Below are positions 7,869 through 14,237 of a stretch of DNA of 14,237 nucleotides, piece by piece (position 1 is the first letter of the stretch; each line of letters begins with the position of its first letter). A program made the position numbers and the translations under genes. The notes beneath the pieces are model-generated. The model was not told the origin of the DNA, made no database searches, and was given only the letters and a program-made list of their open reading frames with translations. The stretch is from Gammaproteobacteria bacterium (lineage in GTDB: Bacteria; Pseudomonadota; Gammaproteobacteria; Chromatiales; Sedimenticolaceae), in contig JAGRHE010000037.1 of the NCBI GenBank assembly GCA_020445165.1, positions 3,496 to 17,732 on the forward strand, in the 5' to 3' direction.

Positions 7869-7891
7869 TGGCGTCAAAAAACCAAACGCCA
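7869..7891 (+). promoter_or_regulatory. Leader hairpin and ribosome binding site of fliE
   Basis: TGGCGT (7869-7874) and ACGCCA (7886-7891) form a 6-bp perfect stem with an 11-nt A-rich loop, about 11 nt into the predicted mRNA. The Shine-Dalgarno sequence AAAGGGG (7893-7899) follows almost at once and lies 9 nt before ATG 7909. The hairpin could stabilise the 5' end or affect ribosome access; this is not demonstrated. Confidence 0.55.
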
Positions 7892-7908
7892 CAAAGGGGA
7901 TGCAATCG

Positions 7909-8217
7909 ATGAGTTCACCGGAGATCAACCAGGTCCTGGCGCAGATGCGGGTCACCCGGGCCCAGGCGACGGGCGGCATGGCACCGGAAGAGGCACCGCG
8001 CACCGATTTCAGCGAACTGCTGCAGAAATCCATCGCTGCGGTCAATGAGACCCAGCAGCGGGCTGGCGCCCTGCGTGCCGATTTTGAACGTGGCGAGCCC
8101 GGCCTCGACCTGGCCGAGGTGATGATCGCGGCGCAGAAGTCGAGCGTCGCATTCGAAGCCATGGTGACGGTGCGCAACAAGCTGGTCGAGGCCTACATTC
8201 CTACAAAGACGTCATGA
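7909..8217 (+). CDS. fliE: Flagellar hook-basal body protein FliE
   Basis: A 102-residue protein, against 104 in E. coli. The family features are the mid-protein DFSELLQKSIAAVNETQQ segment and the C-terminal part from DLAEVMIAAQKSSVAFEAMVTV, ending in LVEAYIP. FliE is the adapter at the MS ring/rod junction, is exported early by the flagellar type III system and is needed to start the rod. ATG 7909 is chosen because AAAGGGG at 7893-7899 has 9-nt spacing to it; ATG 7900 touches that site, and the in-frame ATG at 7810 lies inside fleR. It is the first gene of the fliEFGHIJ transcript. Confidence 0.95.
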   Translation: MSSPEINQVLAQMRVTRAQATGGMAPEEAPRTDFSELLQKSIAAVNETQQRAGALRADFERGEPGLDLAEVMIAAQKSSVAFEAMVTVRNKLVEAYIPTKTS

Positions 8218-8249
8218 ACATGCCTGTCTGAGTAATCCTCCTTGATGCA

Positions 8250-8263
8250 TTCGATGAATCGAA
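8250..8263. repeat. Short palindrome in the fliE-fliF gap
   Basis: TTCGAT-GA-ATCGAA is a perfect 6-bp inverted repeat with a 2-bp centre. The centre is too short for a stable RNA hairpin, so a protein-binding site or chance are the options. It lies 16 nt before the fliF start codon, where the Shine-Dalgarno sequence (CGGG) is weak. Confidence 0.3.
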
Positions 8264-8278
8264 CACGGGTCTGAATCC

Positions 8279-9964
8279 ATGGCCGATGCAGCCAAACTGA
8301 ACAAGTTGCCGGCGCCCGATGGGGGTGTCGGTGTGATCACGGATAACCCCTGGCTGCGCCAGATAGCGGTCATGGTCGGGATAGCCGCCAGCGTCGCTCT
8401 CGGCGTTGCCGTCGTTCTCTGGTCGCAGGCCCCGAGCTATGCGCCTTTGTACGGCAACATGGGCGAGAAGGATGCCAGCCAGGTCATGGAGGCACTGCAG
8501 CAGGCGGGCGTCGAATATCGGGTCGACGAGGCCACTGGCATGTTGTTGGTGCCGTCGTCGAAGCTGAAAGAGATCCGCATGCAGCTTGCCGGACAGGGAT
8601 TGCCGAACAGTGTCGGCATGGGTTTCGAGCTGATGCAGCAGGAGACCGGATTCGGCACCAGCCAGATCGTCGAGAAGGCACGTTACCAACAGGCCATGCA
8701 GGGTGAGCTGGCACGCACCATCGCCACCATCGGTGCGGTGCAGAGTGCGCGCGTTCACTTGGCCATGCCCAAGCAGTCGGTGTTCGTGCGCAAGCGCCAG
8801 CCGACCACCGCATCGGTCGCGCTGCGGCTGCACAGCGGACGTGTCCTGGAAGATGCCCAGGTCGAGGCAATCGTGCATCTGGTCGCGTCGAGCATCCCTG
8901 AGCTCGAACCCGGTCGTGTTACGGTGGTCGATCACAAAGGGCGTTTGCTCAGCGGACATCAGGAAACGCGCGAGATGAAACTCTCGGCGACCCAGTTCGA
9001 GCATACCCGTCGCATCGAGGAACACTACCGCCAGCGCATCGAGAATCTTCTGGCGCCGATCGTCGGCCACGACAAGGTGCGCGCACAGGTCACGGCGGAT
9101 ATCGATTTCACCGTCACAGAGCAGACCCAGGAACGCTACAACCCCGACCAGCAGGCACTGCGCAGTGAACAGCTCAACGAAGAGCAGTCACGTGGTGCCG
9201 GTGCCGGTGGCGTGCCGGGTGCATTGACCAACCAGCCGCCAGCTGCCGGCAATGCACCGCAACAGGCCCAGGGTGGTGAAGGCGCAGACGGGGAAGGAGG
9301 CACGCTGAACTCGAGCCGCCAGTCGACCCGGAACTACGAGGTGGACCGCGTCGTGAGCCACACCCGTATGGCGCCGCTGTCGTTGCGTCGCCTGTCGGTC
9401 GCCGTGGTGGTCGACGACATCGCCACCGCAGGTGCCGAGGGTACGGTCGAGGCGCGCGAACGGACGCCGGAAGAGATTGAACGTCTGACCGAACTGGTGC
9501 GCGAGGCGATTGGTTTCGATGCGCGGCGCGGGGACAGTGTGCGGGTTATGAACAGTGCCTTCCTCAGCCCTGAGCCGATTGCCGATCTGCCCGAACCCCC
9601 GATGTGGGAGCAGGGCTGGTTCATCGATATCGTGAAACAGGTCGGCGGCTTGTTACTGGTGGTGTTGCTGATCTTCATGGTTCTGCGACCGACCATGAAA
9701 CGACTGACGGCGACCCATGCCGAGTTGGCGGGAGAAGGTGGCGCGGGCGGTTCCGGCGATCCGGCCCGTGTCGAGGGACCGCTGGGAGCCGGCGGCGCTG
9801 ACGGCGACGAGAACCTCCTGCTCGGCAGCGATGGCGAACCGATCCAGTTGCCGGGCGGCGGGCGCTACGAGAACATCATGGATGCGGCGCGCACGCTGGT
9901 CGACGAGGATCCCAAGCGCGTGGCCCAGCTGGTGAAGACCTGGATGGGCGAGGAAGCAGCCTGA
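8279..9964 (+). CDS. fliF: Flagellar MS-ring protein FliF
   Basis: A 561-residue inner-membrane protein that forms the MS ring, the base on which the rotor and export gate assemble. The first membrane segment is at about 28-48. The YscJ/FliF ring-building region follows, with typical PLYGNMGEKDASQVM near 57-70 and LARTIATIGAVQSARVHLAMP near 145-165. A low-complexity Gly/Ala/Gln loop lies at about 305-350, as is common in the family. The second membrane segment is at about 449-469, and the cytoplasmic tail ends in a FliG-binding peptide (RYENIMDAARTLVDEDP and on to the end). The start is the only good in-frame ATG and fits the family; its Shine-Dalgarno sequence is weak, so coupling to fliE is possible. 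The stop is 1 nt before fliG. Confidence 0.96.
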   Translation: MADAAKLNKLPAPDGGVGVITDNPWLRQIAVMVGIAASVALGVAVVLWSQAPSYAPLYGNMGEKDASQVMEALQQAGVEYRVDEATGMLLVPSSKLKEIRMQLAGQGLPNSVGMGFELMQQETGFGTSQIVEKARYQQAMQGELARTIATIGAVQSARVHLAMPKQSVFVRKRQPTTASVALRLHSGRVLEDAQVEAIVHLVASSIPELEPGRVTVVDHKGRLLSGHQETREMKLSATQFEHTRRIEEHYRQRIENLLAPIVGHDKVRAQVTADIDFTVTEQTQERYNPDQQALRSEQLNEEQSRGAGAGGVPGALTNQPPAAGNAPQQAQGGEGADGEGGTLNSSRQSTRNYEVDRVVSHTRMAPLSLRRLSVAVVVDDIATAGAEGTVEARERTPEEIERLTELVREAIGFDARRGDSVRVMNSAFLSPEPIADLPEPPMWEQGWFIDIVKQVGGLLLVVLLIFMVLRPTMKRLTATHAELAGEGGAGGSGDPARVEGPLGAGGADGDENLLLGSDGEPIQLPGGGRYENIMDAARTLVDEDPKRVAQLVKTWMGEEAA

Positions 9965-9965
9965 C

Positions 9966-10991
9966 ATGGCCGAGTCATCAGACGCGCAAGCGGTAAAGAA
10001 TCTCACCGGGGTCGAGCGTTCGGCATTGCTGATGCTCGGGTTGGGTGAAAAACACGCCGCCGAGATCCTGCGCCACATGGGCCCGAAGGAGGTCCAGGAG
10101 ATCGGCTTGGCCATGGCGGGCCTGACCCAGGTGACCAATTCGCAGATGGAACTGGTGATGCAGAAGTTCGTCGATGCTATCGGCGAGCAGACGTCGCTCG
10201 GCATGGGATCGGATGAATACATCCGCAACATGCTGACGTCGGCACTGGGCGCAGACAAGGCCAGCGGGATCATCGATCGCATCCTGCTTGGACGCAACAG
10301 CAAGGGTCTCGAACAGCTCAAGTGGATGGATCCGCGCGCCATCGCTGAACTGATCAGGCACGAGCATCCGCAGATCATCGCCATCGTGTTGTCCTTCCTC
10401 GATCCCGACCAGGCCGCGGGCGTGGTGTCGGAGTTCCCCGAACGTGTACGTACCGATGTGATCATGCGCGTGGCGACACTGGATGGGATTCAGCCGGCTG
10501 CATTGCAGGAACTCGACGAGATCCTCGAAAAGCAGTTCTCCGGCGCGAACAACGTGAAATCGTCAGCCCTGGGTGGGATCAAGAAGGCTGCCGACATCCT
10601 CAACTTCGTCGACGGTGCGGTCGAGAGCAAGGTCATCGAGCAGATCAACGAGGCCGACGAGGATCTGTCGCAGCAGATCCAGGACAATATGTTCGTGTTC
10701 GAGAACCTCAACGATGTCGACGATCGCGGCATGCAGACCCTGTTGCGCGAGGTGTCGTCCGACCAGCTGCTACTCGCCTTGCGTGGAGCGCCCGAGCAGT
10801 TGCGTGACAAGATTTTCAAGAACATGTCGTCGCGTGCAGCCGAGATGCTCAAGGACGACCTGGAAGCAGCGGCACCGGTCAAGCTCAGCGAGGTCGAGGC
10901 CGCGCAGAAGGAAATCCTCACGGTTGCCCGTCGCCTGTCGGATGCCGGTGAAATCAACCTTGGAGGCAGTGGTGGCGAAGAATTCGTCTGA
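9966..10991 (+). CDS. fliG: Flagellar motor switch protein FliG
   Basis: A 341-residue rotor protein linking the MS ring to the C ring and receiving torque from the stators. The N domain (1-100) binds FliF. The EHPQ motif is at 133-136. The hinge and C domain hold MFVF (242-245), and the torque helix carries charges aligning with the functional residues of E. coli FliG as I recall them: R273, R290, D297, D298 and K306. The polarity is therefore conserved, with Arg for Lys at 273 and Lys for Arg at 306. GAGGAAG in the end of fliF lies about 9 nt before the ATG, and the 1-nt gap implies coupled translation. The short Gly/Glu-rich tail ends GGEEFV. Confidence 0.96.
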   Translation: MAESSDAQAVKNLTGVERSALLMLGLGEKHAAEILRHMGPKEVQEIGLAMAGLTQVTNSQMELVMQKFVDAIGEQTSLGMGSDEYIRNMLTSALGADKASGIIDRILLGRNSKGLEQLKWMDPRAIAELIRHEHPQIIAIVLSFLDPDQAAGVVSEFPERVRTDVIMRVATLDGIQPAALQELDEILEKQFSGANNVKSSALGGIKKAADILNFVDGAVESKVIEQINEADEDLSQQIQDNMFVFENLNDVDDRGMQTLLREVSSDQLLLALRGAPEQLRDKIFKNMSSRAAEMLKDDLEAAAPVKLSEVEAAQKEILTVARRLSDAGEINLGGSGGEEFV

Positions 10992-11028
10992 CCTGGGCGC
11001 TGTCCCGTTCCCGCGTTGTGCATAAAAA

Positions 11029-11724
11029 ATGGTCGAGCGAAAAAAGAGCGGCAGCCAGGTCCTGCGTGGTGAGAACGTCGCAGTCACCCAATGGCAGCCT
11101 CCGCACGTGCACCGACACGGCGAAGGGCCGGTTGAGGAAGCACATGGACTGTTGACCGCGGCGCAGCTGGACGAGATCCAGAAAGCGGCTCACGAAGAAG
11201 GGTTCGAACAGGGGCGCCAGGAGGGCCAGGAATACGGTCATCGTGAAGGTCTCGAGCAGGGGCGTGCCGATGTGCGCTCACGCATCGAGCGCCTCGACCA
11301 GATCCTCAATGCGCTGGAGAAACCCTTTGAACAGCTCGATCAGCAGGTCGAAAACGAGATCGTGACACTGGTGATCAGCATGGTGCGTCAGCTGATCCGG
11401 CGCGAAGTGAAGCTGGACCCGGCACAGATCGTCGGCGTGGTGCGCGAGGCCCTTGCCATCCTGCCGATCGGTGCACGCGGGATACGTGTGATGCTGCATC
11501 CGGACGATGCCGAACTGGTGCGCGAGGCCTATACCATCGGCGAGCACGATCAGAAATGGCAGATTGTCGAAGACCCGGTGATCCAGCGCGGTGGCTGTCG
11601 GATCCATACCGATACCTCGCAGATCGATGCGACGCTCGAGTCGCGTCTGAACAGCCTGATCGCACCGCTGTTGGCGGGTGAAAGACAGCGTGACACGGGG
11701 GAGATCGAAAACCATGACGCTTGA
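11029..11724 (+). CDS. fliH: Flagellar export ATPase regulator FliH
   Basis: A 231-residue protein, against 228 in E. coli. FliH dimers bind FliI and anchor it to the export gate and C ring. Near the N-terminus is QWQPP (21-25), a Trp/Pro-containing segment usual in FliH. Then comes a run of five back-to-back GxxxG units with glycines at 58, 62, 66, 70, 74 and 78, the helix-packing repeat known for FliH. The C-terminal half (about 110-220) is the stator-like domain that binds FliI. The ATG is 37 nt after fliG; a TAA at 11023-11025 closes the frame just upstream, so no earlier start is possible. No Shine-Dalgarno sequence is visible; the bases before the ATG are A-rich (cataaaaa). The end overlaps fliI by 11 bp. 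Confidence 0.93.
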   Translation: MVERKKSGSQVLRGENVAVTQWQPPHVHRHGEGPVEEAHGLLTAAQLDEIQKAAHEEGFEQGRQEGQEYGHREGLEQGRADVRSRIERLDQILNALEKPFEQLDQQVENEIVTLVISMVRQLIRREVKLDPAQIVGVVREALAILPIGARGIRVMLHPDDAELVREAYTIGEHDQKWQIVEDPVIQRGGCRIHTDTSQIDATLESRLNSLIAPLLAGERQRDTGEIENHDA

Positions 11725-13096
11725 CGTCGATCGCAACCCGGTCTGGGCGGCGCGCATCCGCCGTCTGGGAGAGCGGCTGGGTGACAGCCGCGGCCTGGTC
11801 GTGGAAGGCAAACTCACGCGCATGGTCGGCCTGACGCTCGAGGCGGTCGGCTGCCGGGCAGCGATCGGCGGCCGTTGTGACGTGATCAACGCTACCGGTG
11901 ACGGTGTCGAGGCCGAGGTGGTCGGATTTTCCGGCGAGAGCCTGTACCTGATGCCGACCGGTGATATCCGTGGCCTGGAACCCGACGCACGCGTGGTGCC
12001 GACCGGACGCATCAGCGAGGCCTCAGTTGGCGATGAACTGCTCGGGCGGGTCATCGACGGCAGTGGCCGACCGCTGGATGGCAAAGGCCATCTGCATACC
12101 ACGCAGCGTTGGCCCTTGAACGGCGGCTACATCAATCCTTTGGCGCGGGCGCCGATCCGCAAACCGCTGGATGTCGGCATCCGTGCGATCAACGCATTGC
12201 TCAGCGTAGGGCGCGGCCAGCGCCTCGGCCTGTTTGCCGGTTCGGGTGTTGGCAAATCGGTTCTGCTGGGGATGATGACGCGCTATACCGATGCCGACGT
12301 GGTCGTGGTTGGGCTGATCGGTGAGCGTGGCCGCGAGGTGAAGGAATTCATCGACAATATTCTTGGTGAGCAGGGATTGGCACGGGCGGTCGTGGTTGCG
12401 GTGCCCGCAGACCAGCCGCCGCTGCGCCGCATGCATGGGGCGATGCTGGCAACCGCTATTGCGGAATACTTCCGTGACCAGGGCAAGCACGTGCTGCTGC
12501 TGATGGATTCACTGACGCGCTTCGCCCAGGCGCAGCGCGAGATCGGCCTGGCCATCAACGAGCCACCCGCGACCAAGGGCTACCCGCCATCTGTTTTCGC
12601 CAAGCTGCCGCAGCTGGTCGAGCGCGCGGGAAACGGCGATCGCGGTGGTGGTTCGATCACCGCTTTCTACACCGTGCTGGCGGAAGGCGACGATCAGAAC
12701 GATCCGATCGCCGATGCCGCACGAGCCATTCTCGATGGCCACATCGTGCTGTCGCGGAGACTGGCCGAAACGGGGCAGTACCCGGCAATCGACATCGAGG
12801 CCTCGGTCAGTCGTGCCATGAACGAGATCACCACACCGGAGCACCAGCATGCTGCGCGTGAGTTCAAGCAGCTGTACAGCCTGTATCAACAGAACCGCGA
12901 CCTGATCTCGGTCGGTGCGTACGAGCTGGGCTCGAACGATCAGATCGACCTGGCGATCGGCGCGATGCCGTCGTTGCGTGAATTCCTGCACCAGGACATG
13001 CGCACCCGCTTCGGCATCCAGGACAGTCTCGACGACCTGATGACGTTGTTCCCGCAGGAGACCATGCCTCTGGCCACCACAGGGGGTAGCCGCTGA
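11714..13096 (+). CDS. fliI: Flagellum-specific export ATPase FliI
   Basis: A 460-residue protein, against 457 in E. coli, related to the F1-ATPase beta subunit. It unfolds or releases export substrates at the flagellar type III gate. The Walker A motif AGSGVGKS is at 175-182, followed by the conserved [12 protein letters not shown] (202-213) and Walker [13 protein letters not shown] with D265; the segment [10 protein letters not shown], a little before it, is also characteristic. The N-terminal beta-barrel domain spans about 25-95. ATG 11714 is preferred over the in-frame ATG 11678 because GGGGGAG ends 10 nt before it and it gives the family length. The start lies inside the end of fliH, and the stop overlaps the fliJ ATG by one base (TGATG). 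Confidence 0.96.
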   Translation: MTLDVDRNPVWAARIRRLGERLGDSRGLVVEGKLTRMVGLTLEAVGCRAAIGGRCDVINATGDGVEAEVVGFSGESLYLMPTGDIRGLEPDARVVPTGRISEASVGDELLGRVIDGSGRPLDGKGHLHTTQRWPLNGGYINPLARAPIRKPLDVGIRAINALLSVGRGQRLGLFAGSGVGKSVLLGMMTRYTDADVVVVGLIGERGREVKEFIDNILGEQGLARAVVVAVPADQPPLRRMHGAMLATAIAEYFRDQGKHVLLLMDSLTRFAQAQREIGLAINEPPATKGYPPSVFAKLPQLVERAGNGDRGGGSITAFYTVLAEGDDQNDPIADAARAILDGHIVLSRRLAETGQYPAIDIEASVSRAMNEITTPEHQHAAREFKQLYSLYQQNRDLISVGAYELGSNDQIDLAIGAMPSLREFLHQDMRTRFGIQDSLDDLMTLFPQETMPLATTGGSR

Positions 13097-13524
13097 TGGC
13101 GCCGTCGGATCGCTTCAAACCGATACACAAGGTCGCCTCGCAGCGTGAGCGCAAGGCCGCTGCTGCACTCGGCGAATCACTCAAGAAGCGCCAGGCGGCG
13201 CAGCAGCGTCTCGATGAACTTCGGCAGTATCTTGCCGAGTACCTCGAACGCTTTTCGCGCGCTGCACAGCGCGGACTCTCCAGTAGCCAGGTCCTCGAGT
13301 ACCAGGTGTTCATCAGCAAGCTGGAAGCGGCCATCGAACAACAGGAGAAGACCGTGCTGCAAAGCGAACGGCACTGCGACACGTCGAAGGAGCAATGGCG
13401 AGGCCGTTACAGCAAATCGAAAGCGATGGAAAACGCGATCGATCGGATGAAGACCCGGGAGCGCAAGGACTCGGATCGCCGCGAGCAGGCCGAGGCGGAC
13501 GATATCTCACAGCGCAAGCGCTGA
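13096..13524 (+). CDS. fliJ: Flagellar export protein FliJ
   Basis: A 142-residue, highly charged, helical protein with no Cys-based or enzymatic motif other than a lone Cys. It begins RFKPIHKVASQRERKAAAAL, the usual FliJ N-terminus, and is predicted to form an antiparallel coiled coil over nearly its whole length. FliJ sits in the centre of the FliI hexamer like the gamma subunit of F1-ATPase and helps couple export to the proton motive force. AGGGGG lies about 9 nt upstream inside the end of fliI, and the two genes overlap at TGATG. It is the last gene of the operon: an intrinsic terminator overlaps its stop codon, and no fliK follows. Confidence 0.92.
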   Translation: MAPSDRFKPIHKVASQRERKAAAALGESLKKRQAAQQRLDELRQYLAEYLERFSRAAQRGLSSSQVLEYQVFISKLEAAIEQQEKTVLQSERHCDTSKEQWRGRYSKSKAMENAIDRMKTRERKDSDRREQAEADDISQRKR

Positions 13525-13541
13525 TGCGGCGCTTGCATTTT
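13514..13541 (+). terminator. Intrinsic terminator of the flagellar operon
   Basis: GCAAGCGC (13514-13521) and GCGCTTGC (13529-13536) form a perfect 8-bp GC-rich stem with a 7-nt loop, followed by ATTTT (13537-13541). The fliJ stop codon lies in the loop. The T tract is short, so termination may be partial. Confidence 0.72.
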
Positions 13542-13591
13542 CCACCGGGTATCCGGGGTCGGTGCAAGTCTTGCAGACAGGGTTGGCAAGA

Positions 13592-13620
13592 CCGGGATAC
13601 CGGCGCCGCCGGTACCCCGG
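13592..13620. repeat. Long GC-rich inverted repeat in the convergent gap
   Basis: Bases 13592-13605 and 13607-13620 are complementary at 13 of 14 positions around a single central C (core TACCGGCG-C-CGCCGGTA). It lies between fliJ (+) and the small Lys-rich gene (-). Neither side has a T tract, so it is not a textbook intrinsic terminator, though such a stem may block or pause transcription in both directions. A shorter palindrome, TGCAAG-T-CTTGCA, lies at 13563-13575. Confidence 0.6.
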
Positions 13621-13635
13621 GCGAACATCAACCTG

Positions 13636-13767
13636 TCATGGACGCTTGGTGATCAGCGGCGGGTGATCGCCCGCGTGTTTCTTCGCCTGCTTCGCGGCCT
13701 TCTTTTCCTTTGGCGTCAGCAAAGGTTGCTTCTTCGGTTCCTTGTTCGATTTTTCATGCTTGGACAT
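13636..13767 (-). CDS. Small Lys-rich hypothetical protein (43 aa)
   Basis: ATG (complement of 13765-13767) opens a 43-codon frame ending at TGA (13636-13638). The protein starts MSKHEKSNKEPKKQPLLTPK and continues with the Lys/Ala-rich stretch EKKAAKQAKKHAGD, then HPPLITKRP. It is strongly basic with no Cys, no Trp and no membrane segment. GGAG lies 9 nt before the ATG, a good Shine-Dalgarno sequence, which together with the codon pattern supports a real gene. Short proteins with a TPKEKKAAK-type core do occur in gammaproteobacteria in my recollection, but I know of no function; nucleic-acid binding is a guess from charge. It lies downstream of the ppdK gene on the same strand and converges on fliJ. 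Confidence 0.72.
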   Translation of the reverse strand: MSKHEKSNKEPKKQPLLTPKEKKAAKQAKKHAGDHPPLITKRP

Positions 13768-13850
13768 TGCGTGTTTCTCCGCACTGTGGGGAAAACCAGT
13801 CCTGTGACTTCTGTCATGCGTCGCGGTTGCTTGTCTGAACCGCTTCTGCA

Positions 13851-13876
13851 GAGGAGGGTAGGGCTACCCGCTTCTC
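13851..13876 (+). repeat. Possible hairpin in the gene-free stretch 13768-13973
   Basis: GGGTAG-GG-CTACCC (13856-13869) is a perfect 6-bp inverted repeat. The pairing can extend outward (13851-13855 with 13872-13876) past a 2-nt bulge. Apart from this, the stretch 13768-13973 shows no convincing gene: the frames there lack start sites with Shine-Dalgarno sequences and resemble no family. Confidence 0.35.
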
Positions 13877-13973
13877 CAGTTGGCGCGCAACACGCTACGC
13901 TTTCGCGGCCGGATCGCAAGGGAAATTTTTCTCCGCCCTGCTGGCCGCCAGGCAGGTCGAACGGCACATGGCC

Positions 13974-14011
13974 AGGTGTTCCCGCTCGCGTCCTGGCGGG
14001 AACACCTTTTT
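13974..14011 (+). terminator. Strong intrinsic terminator, plus-strand orientation
   Basis: AGGTGTTCCCGC (13974-13985) and GCGGGAACACCT (13996-14007) form a perfect 12-bp stem with a 10-nt loop, followed by a run of five T (14007-14011, the first of them inside the stem). The T tract is on the plus strand, yet no plus-strand gene lies within 450 bases upstream. On the minus strand the same stem follows the ppdK stop by only a few bases but has no T tract after it, so it might still help end ppdK transcripts. Confidence 0.75.
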
Positions 14012-14013
14012 GC

Positions 14014-14237
14014 TCATTCCGTTAGCGCCGCATGGGCGGCTGCAAGGCGTGCGACCGGGATCCGTGGCGGTGAGCAGGACACGTAGTTGAGCCCGGCCCG
14101 GTGGCAGAAGGCGATCGATGACGGGTGTCCGCCGTGCTCACCACAGATGCCGACCGACAGGTCTGGTTTCGCCTGTCGTCCCCACTGCACGGCGATCTCC
14201 ATCAGCTTGCCCACGCCTTTGGTGTCGAGCACCTCGA
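14014..14237 (-). CDS. ppdK: Pyruvate, phosphate dikinase, C-terminal end (partial)
   Basis: The minus-strand frame enters from the right edge and stops at TGA (14014-14016), giving about 73 C-terminal residues. It contains [18 protein letters not shown] and then [11 protein letters not shown] and [13 protein letters not shown], the signature end of pyruvate, phosphate dikinase (PEP/pyruvate-binding barrel). The Cys in SCSP matches the catalytic acid that protonates enolpyruvate. PEP synthase (PpsA), the related enzyme, ends differently, so PPDK is preferred. The enzyme interconverts pyruvate, ATP and phosphate with PEP, AMP and pyrophosphate. The usual SCSPFR reads SCSPPR here. The start and the phosphohistidine domain lie outside the window. 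Confidence 0.93.
   Translation of the reverse strand, partial: EVLDTKGVGKLMEIAVQWGRQAKPDLSVGICGEHGGHPSSIAFCHRAGLNYVSCSPPRIPVARLAAAHAALTE

Noticed and set aside
7810..7908. Earlier in-frame start for FliE
   Set aside because: It begins inside fleR, spans the sigma54 promoter, and lacks a Shine-Dalgarno sequence; the site at 7893-7899 points to ATG 7909.
13716..13967. Minus-strand 83-codon frame overlapping the small Lys-rich gene's upstream region, and plus-strand frames at 13663-14086
   Set aside because: No recognisable domain, no Shine-Dalgarno sequence at the start, and the plus-strand frames run through the terminator stem or opposite the small gene and ppdK.
13525..14013. Possible CRISPR, attachment site or transposon end in the repeat-rich region after fliJ
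   Set aside because: The repeats are short palindromes that differ from each other, with no regular spacing, no direct duplication and no recombinase gene.

Overview
The window is a chromosomal segment from a motile, GC-rich gammaproteobacterium. The protein families match those of Pseudomonas, Chromatiales and related groups (FleQ/FleS/FleR regulators, a fliEFGHIJ run, dnaB close to radA), but I cannot name the genus from sequence alone. Most of the window is conserved core genome. I do not see a phage, an insertion sequence with a transposase, a CRISPR array, a toxin-antitoxin pair or an obvious new multi-gene system.

Layout. Positions 1-151 hold the 3' end of dnaB (+). Positions 155-327 hold a non-coding element with 15-bp perfect terminal inverted repeats and phased CAGAG units. 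radA (+) starts just after it. Two minus-strand genes follow, convergent with radA: a single-domain PilZ protein (1749-2120) and, upstream of it on the same strand, a YfjD/CorB-type CNNM-CBS membrane protein (2189-3469, TTG start). A divergent intergenic region then leads into the flagellar block (+): fleQ, fleS, fleR, fliE, fliF, fliG, fliH, fliI, fliJ (3647-13524). After fliJ come an intrinsic terminator, an inverted-repeat-rich convergent region, a 43-residue Lys-rich protein gene on the minus strand (13636-13767), about 250 nt without a recognisable gene, and the 3' end of a pyruvate, phosphate dikinase gene (minus strand, cut by the window edge).

How it works together. The sequence supports the known Pseudomonas-type flagellar hierarchy. 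fleQ has a plausible sigma70 promoter. fleSR has a near-perfect sigma54 promoter (5209-5224). A second good sigma54 promoter lies right after the fleR stop (7832-7847) and would drive fliEFGHIJ. FleQ (sigma54 activator, probable c-di-GMP sensor) would switch on fleSR and the fliE operon. FleS (cytoplasmic histidine kinase) and FleR (its regulator) would act on later genes. FliE and FliF build the rod junction and MS ring, FliG is the rotor/switch protein, and FliH-FliI-FliJ form the export ATPase complex. Translational coupling is visible: fleS/fleR overlap by 4 bp, fliF/fliG are 1 nt apart, fliH/fliI overlap by 11 bp and fliI/fliJ by 1 bp.

The most noteworthy non-standard points are the 173-bp terminal-repeat element between dnaB and radA, where many relatives carry alr; an operon that ends in a terminator at fliJ with no fliK; a strong plus-strand terminator (13974-14011) with no plus-strand gene upstream; substitutions at two of the known FleQ c-di-GMP contact positions; and a 5'-leader hairpin ahead of fliE.
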